This document shows, one piece after another, positions 57,981-64,000 of a stretch of DNA of 64,000 bases. Every line of letters begins with the position of its first letter. Positions within the stretch are counted from its first letter, which is position 1. A program made the translations under genes and the position numbers. The notes beneath the pieces were generated by a model, which saw only the letters and a program-made list of their open reading frames with translations, was not told the DNA's origin and did not search any database. Origin of the DNA: Trichormus_B sp936914905 (GTDB taxonomy: Bacteria; Cyanobacteriota; Cyanobacteriia; Cyanobacteriales; Nostocaceae); NCBI RefSeq assembly GCF_039871975.1, contig NZ_JBDPLL010000001.1, one strand, 5' to 3'.

Positions 57981-58223
57981 CGGAAATTCCTATAAATTTA
58001 CCTTTATCTAACTTTAGCTAAATTTGGTCTGGATTGGGTATTGAGGATGCGCATATCTGATGCAAATCCTGTTAATAACTTTTATCGATACCAACCTATA
58101 CTTAAAATATACTAAAATTAAAGTGACAGTTTTAAACTGTGTTACTTGCGTATTTAGTCATATTAATATACCTTTGAGAACCTAGAGACTAGTACCAAGA
58201 AATAAACTAACCTGGACCAAAAT

Positions 58224-58565
58224 ATGACTTATTCAAAAATGTTTAGAAGAGTAGCACATATAATCAAGACTGTTCGCTATTATCAACAAAACAACACTTC
58301 TACTAGCGAAGGTATTGAACGCATTTCTGCTAAGTAGGTGGGCAGAAAAATTTATAACTATGTCATGGTCATGGCGAATGCAGCAAATTTGTTACAAACA
58401 ATAGTTATATTTATTTGTGTCTACCTACTTATCAAAGAATTGATATCAAGTATTAGAAGCAAACGACGAGAATTTCTGGTAGATATAGGAAAACCTAGGC
58501 TGATAGGAGGAACTCTTGGAGTTGGTTATGGCTATTTTTTTACAAAGATTCAAGTAATCAATTAG
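58224..58565 (+). pseudogene. Hypothetical membrane protein interrupted by one TAG
   Basis: ATG at 58224 opens MTYSKMFRRVAHIIKTVRYY and meets a TAG at 58335-58337. The same frame resumes at once (GTG at 58338) and continues 75 codons with a membrane helix LLQTIVIFICVYLLIKEL and a Gly-rich end (GGTLGVGYGYFF) to 58565. One reading is a 113-residue gene with a single nonsense mutation; the other is two abutting short genes. Family unknown. Confidence 0.4.
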
Positions 58566-58780
58566 AATATCAATGCAGGATAAATCCTCCTGTTAGCTTC
58601 CATTCCAAGATGTAAAATACGTTTGTCCCTCAAAACTTTTTGGTTTTTGAGTTTTTCACTATGACTAACGTATTGGTAACAAGTTAAAAAAAAGAAGAAA
58701 TTGTCAAGGGTGGTATTTGAATAAGTCAAAAATCGTGAGACACTCAGTCTAGATAAGTAATTGAGCTATTGAGAGAAGGC

Positions 58781-59506
58781 ATGACAAGCAGGGAAAAAAC
58801 TAATCAAGACCTACGCAAAAAGAAACAGAGACTAATGGTGGAAGATGAAGTAATAGCCGAGCAATTGGAAAGATGACTAACACCAGCCATTACAAATCAA
58901 GAAAAATTACTACCGAAAACTAGGACTCAGAAAATGGATACTGAATTTACCGTTGATTATGCCTGCAGTGTTGACCTTACTGTGGCGAGATATAGCAGGA
59001 GTTAGAGAACTGACAAAAATGTTAGCCAGAGATTATTTTCTGTGGTGTAATCCTACAAAAGTTAGTCAAGGCCAATTGAAGATGCTTTTAATACGGTCAA
59101 AAGACTCTTGGACTTAAGTCATTTATGGACAGGTTCAATCAATGGAATTAAATTACAAATTTGGGCAACATGGTTATTTTATGGTGTTTTGGTAGATCTA
59201 GGTGATGCTGTAGCAGATAAACTTTCTCTGCGTTTTAATGAGATTTTATTAGAAATAATTTATTGTGGTCTTTATCATTCTACTATGGCTCATTAAAAAG
59301 GTAAGGCAACAGCTCCTGTTAAATATTTTGTTGACCCTCTAAGTCGAAATTTAGGTATTATCAAACAGAAGCGAAAACCAAATGTTAAGTTAGTTGTCGC
59401 TCCTTTTCCTCATCTTCAAGGTGGGACTGACCAGTTTTTAAAAGAAATTCTCTCAAAGGCTCTTGAAAAAAGACTTTTAGCCTTAACTCATCACAACTAT
59501 GGCTAA
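58781..59506 (+). pseudogene. IS4-family transposase relic with internal deletion
   Basis: Starts MTSREKTNQDLRKKKQRL; later PLIMPAVLTLLWRDIAGVRE, LTKMLARDYFLW and VSQ; then the C-terminal part AFNTVKRLLDLSHLWTGSIN, LQIWATWLFYGVLVDLGDAV, IYCGLYHSTMAH, VKYFVDPLSRNLGIIKQKRK. The central DDE region is missing (about 0.73 kb instead of about 1.2-1.3 kb) and stops are present. Confidence 0.75.
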
Positions 59507-59645
59507 GTCCACGCATCGGGGTTTTCAGCCTATTTTCTTATAAAAATATATATCAAAGATTATGTTCCGATTTTATCTATCTATAAAAGGATAAGAAAGT
59601 CACAACTGCTAAAACCAATTTTTGATGATCAAAAATTTTCGCATT

Positions 59646-60614
59646 TTATAACCATTCGATCATTCTCGCATCTTCTGGTAATTTAGCTTTTCTTTGCCCC
59701 AAACTTCTTTCTCTAGAGGTAAATAAGCCGAGAGGAGTATTTAATAAATCCTCTAAACTAGCTTGACTAATAATGTTGTTAATGGTTATTCTTGGTACTT
59801 CCTTTAATAACCAACGTAGTAAGATATAAATGTATTCTTTGCTTTTGATTTCTCTAGTTAGTCCTATACCATGTAATTCATGTAAATAACGATTTGAACG
59901 TCCATAGCGTTGCCATTGACTGGCTAAGTCCTTCATAGTAACGCGGTTTCGGTGCTTAACAATGGCATCCTCCACAAATTCTAACTTACCTAGATTAGCT
60001 TTAAGAATCCGCCAACAGATATCTGCATCTCCACCAGTGGTAAGATAAGGACGGAATAAGCCTGATTTGGTAAGAATATGATGACGAATTGCTAAATTTG
60101 CAGTTTGTCCATAGGGATAAAACTTATGGGTAAGGGTATATTTATGAGATAAGATTTCTTGTTTATCAGCGAATTTCTCTAATAAAGTTGTACCAGGTAA
60201 TGCCACAATTTCACCAGCAACAATTACCACATCTGAATTTATAAAGGGCTGAATTAATTTATTTAACCATTGGGATTGGGGACGACAGTCAGCATCAGTA
60301 AAGGCAATGATTTCACCAGTAGCAGCTTTAATGCCTGTATTGCGGGCTGCGTAGGAACTTTGAATATTGTTTTCACTTAAAGGACGGATAGCGGTGGGAG
60401 AATCTTCAGCCGTTTTTTGTAGAATGGTGAGGGTGCGATCACTGCTATTATTATCTACTAATAAGTACTCTACCTGCTCTTTTGGATAAGTTTGCGATAA
60501 TAGACAACTCAGCAAATCTGGTAAATCTGCTTCACTATTATAAATAGGAATCACCACGGACACCTTGGGTAGAAAGCTTTGGGCCGTATTTACATCAACT
60601 AACTGATGATTCAT
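59646..60614 (-). CDS. Family 2 glycosyltransferase
   Basis: A 322-residue GT-A fold enzyme using a nucleotide-sugar donor. N-terminal SVVIPIYNSEADLPDLLSCL, VDNNSSDRT (nucleotide binding), and the DADCRP metal-binding DxD-type motif at about residue 107. A later GGDADICWR block and a basic region precede a C-terminal amphipathic helix. Only weak hydrophobicity is seen, so it probably acts at the inner face of the membrane. The acceptor (EPS, lipid or glycan) is unknown. Confidence 0.86.
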   Translation of the reverse strand: MNHQLVDVNTAQSFLPKVSVVIPIYNSEADLPDLLSCLLSQTYPKEQVEYLLVDNNSSDRTLTILQKTAEDSPTAIRPLSENNIQSSYAARNTGIKAATGEIIAFTDADCRPQSQWLNKLIQPFINSDVVIVAGEIVALPGTTLLEKFADKQEILSHKYTLTHKFYPYGQTANLAIRHHILTKSGLFRPYLTTGGDADICWRILKANLGKLEFVEDAIVKHRNRVTMKDLASQWQRYGRSNRYLHELHGIGLTREIKSKEYIYILLRWLLKEVPRITINNIISQASLEDLLNTPLGLFTSRERSLGQRKAKLPEDARMIEWL

Positions 60615-60797
60615 AATCTAAAGTTCTCTAACTGGAATTAGTAATTATATACTAGTAACTACGTAGAAAGTCTCTATTTCAGTTTTATTATTCTCAATCC
60701 AAAATCCAAGATCTTAAATTTCCAAACAAATCCCACCCTTTATTCTTAAGAGTGGGATCTGAATCAATTAAAGAAAATACATGAATACCTAGAAAGT

Positions 60798-62138
60798 TTA
60801 AAATTTAAAATTTCCAGGTCGAATGCTGAGAGGTTGAGAACTTTGAGGAGGTGTCAAAGGTTGAGCAAACTTTGTATTAGAGAGAGCAAAAATAGCACGG
60901 GTATATTGTGGATCATTGACAGTCCCAATTAGATCTGGATTAGCAGCTAACTGACGTTCTTGAGCCTCCGTCAAATCTAGCTGAATATCAGGTGTAATGC
61001 CCTTGTGATTAATATCCGTACCTTTGGGGGTGTAGTAGTGAGAAATAGTCACTGCTAACCCAGAACCATCAGTAAGTTCATGTACTGATTGCACTAAAGC
61101 TTTACCAAAAGTTTGACTACCGACAACTAACGCCCGTTTATTATCCTTAAGCGCCCCGGTAAGAATTTCACTAGCACTAGCAGAATTACCATCAACGAGA
61201 ATAGCTAAAGGTCGATTTGTCAAAGCTGTGCGATTGGCTTTAGTTTCTTCACTACCTCCCACACGATCTATAGTCTTTACAATGCCACCATTATCTAGCC
61301 ACATCCGTGCTATTTCAATACTGGCTTGCAACAAACCACCTGGGTTTCCTCGCAAATCTAATACATAAGAATCAACTTTTTCGTTGTTCAAATTGTGAAT
61401 AGCTCGACGCATTTGATCAGCCGCGTGGGCGCTAAACTCCCGCAATCTTATGTAGCCAATCCGACGACCAGCCTCTTGTTTAAGGGTGTAATTCACAGTA
61501 GGGAGTTCGATAGTTGCCCTTGTCAGCTTCAAATAAAACTCATTTTTTCCTGGTCGTCCCAGCCGCAAATTTATACCAGTACCAGCTTTACCGCGAATTA
61601 AATTAGATGCCTCATCCACTTTCATTTTTAGAGTGCTTTTACCATCAATTGCTAAAATCTCATCACCTGACTGAACACCAGCTTTCATAGCAGGAGAATT
61701 TCCTATAGCTTCGACAACGGTTAATCGCTTGGTTTTTTCATTAACTTCCATGCGAATACCAATCCCAGAAACTTCACCAGATGTTTGAGTAGTCAAGGCT
61801 TTGAATTGTTTGGGATCCATAAACCGTGTGTATGGATCTCCCAATTTTTGTAGGGCTTCGCGGATGGCTACATAAGCTTGAACATTGGAAGTATAGTCTT
61901 TGCTTAATAGGCTCTGCCTGGTTGCTTGCCAATCTTGTTGATTAAATTTGCTATCAACATATTCACGATTCACCAGTTGCCATACTTGGTCAACTAACGC
62001 TTTAGGACTATCTTGTAAAGCAGCATGAACACACCGAGTCCAAGCTTGACCAAATACAGAGATAGTGGCAGTTGTTGCGATAGCTCCACCAATTAAGGCT
62101 GCTTGGAGCGGTGAGTAACGTTTCGCAGATTTGTTCAT
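60798..62138 (-). CDS. Carboxyl-terminal processing protease (S41 family)
   Basis: A 446-residue periplasmic/lumenal protease with an N-terminal signal or anchor (ALIGGAIATTATISVFG). A PDZ domain lies at about 115-195 (SGEVSGIGIRME, AGVQSGDEILAIDG). The catalytic dyad is Ser321 (NSASASE) and Lys346 (FGKALVQ), 25 residues apart as in plant and algal D1 proteases. It could be CtpA (D1 precursor processing) or a CtpB/CtpC paralogue; I cannot separate them. Intact. Confidence 0.92.
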   Translation of the reverse strand: MNKSAKRYSPLQAALIGGAIATTATISVFGQAWTRCVHAALQDSPKALVDQVWQLVNREYVDSKFNQQDWQATRQSLLSKDYTSNVQAYVAIREALQKLGDPYTRFMDPKQFKALTTQTSGEVSGIGIRMEVNEKTKRLTVVEAIGNSPAMKAGVQSGDEILAIDGKSTLKMKVDEASNLIRGKAGTGINLRLGRPGKNEFYLKLTRATIELPTVNYTLKQEAGRRIGYIRLREFSAHAADQMRRAIHNLNNEKVDSYVLDLRGNPGGLLQASIEIARMWLDNGGIVKTIDRVGGSEETKANRTALTNRPLAILVDGNSASASEILTGALKDNKRALVVGSQTFGKALVQSVHELTDGSGLAVTISHYYTPKGTDINHKGITPDIQLDLTEAQERQLAANPDLIGTVNDPQYTRAIFALSNTKFAQPLTPPQSSQPLSIRPGNFKF

Positions 62139-62471
62139 GTATATCAGCTGGAATATTTGTATTGTTGACAGTTTAGCAATCAGTTTTTCCCGAGACTTTT
62201 AAGTTCTTATACCCTAATTTCAGCTATGCTTAGTCCATCGTTTTCTTCCTTTGTAAAGAATGAGTAATCCAAAGAATGAGTAATCTATTGTCTTTTCATT
62301 CAAAATGAACCTTTAGTTTTCTTAGGTTCAGTGTAAAAACAACCACAGGAAAATAGTGATCCTAGTAACTGCCTCATCTTTAAATCTTAAATTATTTTCC
62401 TAAGATAGCACTTTGTTCACTTGATGAGAGAACTTTTTAATAGTAGATAACAAAGTTTATTTTCATATTTT
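62139..62471. other. Divergent intergenic region with a tandem repeat
   Basis: 333 bp. The 16-bp unit beginning AAAGAATGAGTAATC occurs twice (62255-62286). Otherwise nothing is recognised. Confidence 0.5.
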
Positions 62472-63172
62472 ATGAAGCAGAGATTTACCATTAAATTGTC
62501 TATTTCCTTGAAGGGTAGATTTAGAAAATTGTGGCAGTTGTTACAAAATATTATTTTTGGGTTGTGTTCTATCTTCTTTAGTTCCTTGACTTTCACCACT
62601 ATAACCTTAGTTTCTGCTTCCTCAAGGCCAGTAGATGGTTTCTTTGTGCTAGGGGGTAGTATTCGTAGGGAAATTCATGCTGCCCAACTAGCAAAACAAT
62701 ATCCCCAAATCCCGACTTTAATTTCTCAAGGTTCTCCAAATCCATGTATTTGGATCGTTTCTTTAGCGCAAAGCAGCAGACTTAGAAAAGATTTGGTTAG
62801 AAAATTAAGCTCATTCTACCTTTGAAAATTTTTATAATGGTTTACTAATTGTGCGCAGTTGGAGAGTAAAGAAAGTAAAATTAATTACTTCTAGCACTCA
62901 TTCCTTTCGAGCTAAGTTGATGGCACAGATTATCCTAGGTGCTCATGGAATTTGGGTAGAAACTGAAATAGTCAGGTAAATTGGTATTCCTGGTAATCAA
63001 GAATCTTGGATAAAGACTGAGTTAGATATAATATGTAGTTTGTTTTGGTCGCTCCTCAGTCAAGTTATTCAACCCCAATGCTTGCAGGTAACAAAACTGG
63101 TGGATGTAGATATACACAGTTGGCAACAGTATGGTTTTAAGTATGAACATCAGGGACTGTTGGGGAAATAGC
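62472..63172 (+). pseudogene. YdcF/SanA-type DUF218 protein, inactivated
   Basis: Opens with a membrane anchor (LCSIFFSSLTFTTITLVSAS) then RPVDGFFVLGGSIRREIHAA and TLISQGSPNPCIW. A frameshift near 62750 and stops follow; later blocks are KLITSSTHSFRAKLMAQIIL, HGIWVETEIV and ESWIKTE. These are the DUF218 core blocks (GGSxxRE; TSxxHxxRA). It ends at TAG 63170-63172. Confidence 0.72.
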
Positions 63173-63212
63173 GTCACGCTCTATTATAATTGGTAGATTT
63201 TTCAGTCACAAC

Positions 63213-64000
63213 CTAAAACAAAAAGTATCTTTGCACCATTGCTAAAACCATTGCTGGTTCACAAGTTAATAACTCTGCATCTGCCCGAACTTCGTAGGTT
63301 TCTGGCTCAACTCAAATCTGAGGTAAGGTATCATTTAATTTCAGATCCTGCTTAGTAATTTGCGAAGTTCCTGAAATACCAACAGCTGACTTTTTAACCA
63401 AAATATTTAGGAAATTTCTTTTTCTAAACCTGCTTGAGAAATAAGAGTGAATGATCTCACGTTATGCGCATCGGTAGAACTGCCAAAGATGGGGTGAGTA
63501 TGGACAACTTGAAAAGTAGGAATACTAATATTAGCATCACCAATTTGTGACCAAGCAATCATTCCTCCTTTAATTACTATTTCTACCTTGACACCAAAAA
63601 ATCCCGGATTCCATAAATACAAATCAGCAATTTTTCCCTCTTCCATAGAACCAACATAATTAGAAATACCATGAGTAATGAGTAGATTGACACTGTATTT
63701 AGCCACATATCATGTAGCACGAAGATTATCAGCTGAACTATCTCGAGGGAGCCTTCCCCGTTGTATTTTCATTTTATGGGCTGTTTGCAATATTTTAATT
63801 ATTACTTCCTTACTATTCCCATCGCTGGAGAATTGAAAGAGATTATACTATATGCGCCTAAATATTGCTAAATATCCTTAGCAGCAATAGTTTCTTAACA
63901 TATACGCGATTCACTAAAAGCTACATCTTCCGGAATACTGGGATCAAGATTATAACAGACCATTAACATATCTAAATATTAATCCAAGGTGTTGAGGGTG
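63213..64000 (-). pseudogene. ureC: Urease alpha subunit, decayed and cut by the window edge
   Basis: Read leftwards from the window end: LNTLD-LDMLMVCYNLDPSIP, EDVAFSESRI, ETIAAKDI, AYSIISFNSPAMG, then an open piece 63706-63407 (HGISNYVGSMEEGKIADLYL, VIKGGMIAWSQIGDANIS, THPIFGS), then GISGTSQITKQDLKLND and EVRADAELLTCEPA, ending RYFLF before TAG at 63213-63215. Several stops and frameshifts show the enzyme (urea to ammonia and carbamate) is lost from this copy. Confidence 0.85.

Noticed and set aside
1..64000. tRNA, rRNA, tmRNA or RNase P RNA genes
   Set aside because: Scanning by eye for T-loop sequences and conserved RNA cores gave nothing convincing; a covariance-model search would be decisive.

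Overview
The window looks like part of the chromosome of a filamentous, probably heterocyst-forming cyanobacterium (Nostocales) whose genome is decaying. The cyanobacterial markers are oxygen-dependent Mg-protoporphyrin ester cyclase (AcsF), a PlmA-like GntR regulator, a ClpR/ClpP cluster, DUF2996 and TIGR04376 proteins, a PaO-like Rieske oxygenase, an HstK-type hybrid Ser/Thr-His kinase, GCGATCGC (HIP1) sites, and heptamer short tandem repeats. The DNA is AT-rich. Roughly half of the window is non-coding or broken genes, including at least seven transposase relics. Three of these are ISAzo13-family copies, each holding a 100-N assembly gap. This pattern fits a host-restricted symbiont such as the Azolla cyanobiont, but that identification is inference.

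Layout. 0-5 kb: tig-clpP-clpX (trigger factor and Clp protease) and an alpha/beta hydrolase. 5-6.5 kb: ISKra4-type relic. 6.5-9.6 kb: PlmA-like regulator, dead dienelactone hydrolase, S1-domain RNA-binding protein. 9.6-18 kb: a gene graveyard with FdhF/YdeP oxidoreductase, ISAzo13, IS4, IS66 carrying a nested MITE-like insert, a second IS4, and a VOC-family relic. 18-20.6 kb: two overlapping VWA-domain genes. 22.5-25.3 kb: two inactive ClpP homologues (ClpR-like), an active ClpP and a J-domain protein. 25.3-31 kb: Rieske oxygenase, dead moaD, thrC with a ThiS/MoaD-like sulfur carrier, DUF2996, acsF. 31-38.5 kb: mostly relics, among them a collagen-like gene split into two inverted halves, a lone HicB-like protein, an ABC permease, ISAzo13 and a polysaccharide deacetylase. 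38.6-41 kb: a TPS-type haemagglutinin-domain exoprotein. 41.5-51 kb: a decayed kinase beside its intact 1942-residue paralogue. 51-64 kb: glyS, murD, a NarL-type response regulator, glycosyltransferase and C-terminal protease, mixed with relics of an ABC ATPase, IS4, YdcF and urease alpha subunit (ureC).

Intact genes are biased toward proteostasis (two Clp loci, Tig, J-protein, Ctp protease), translation, cell wall, chlorophyll and threonine synthesis. Lost genes are accessory: formate dehydrogenase-like, urease, nitrate/sulfonate-type permease, iron or cobalamin-type ABC ATPase and MoaD. No rRNA, tRNA or CRISPR array was recognised. I did not find a clear new system. The best leads are the paired VWA operon, the two dead ClpP subunits beside one live one, and a heptamer array occupying the ribosome-binding position of the sulfur-carrier gene.
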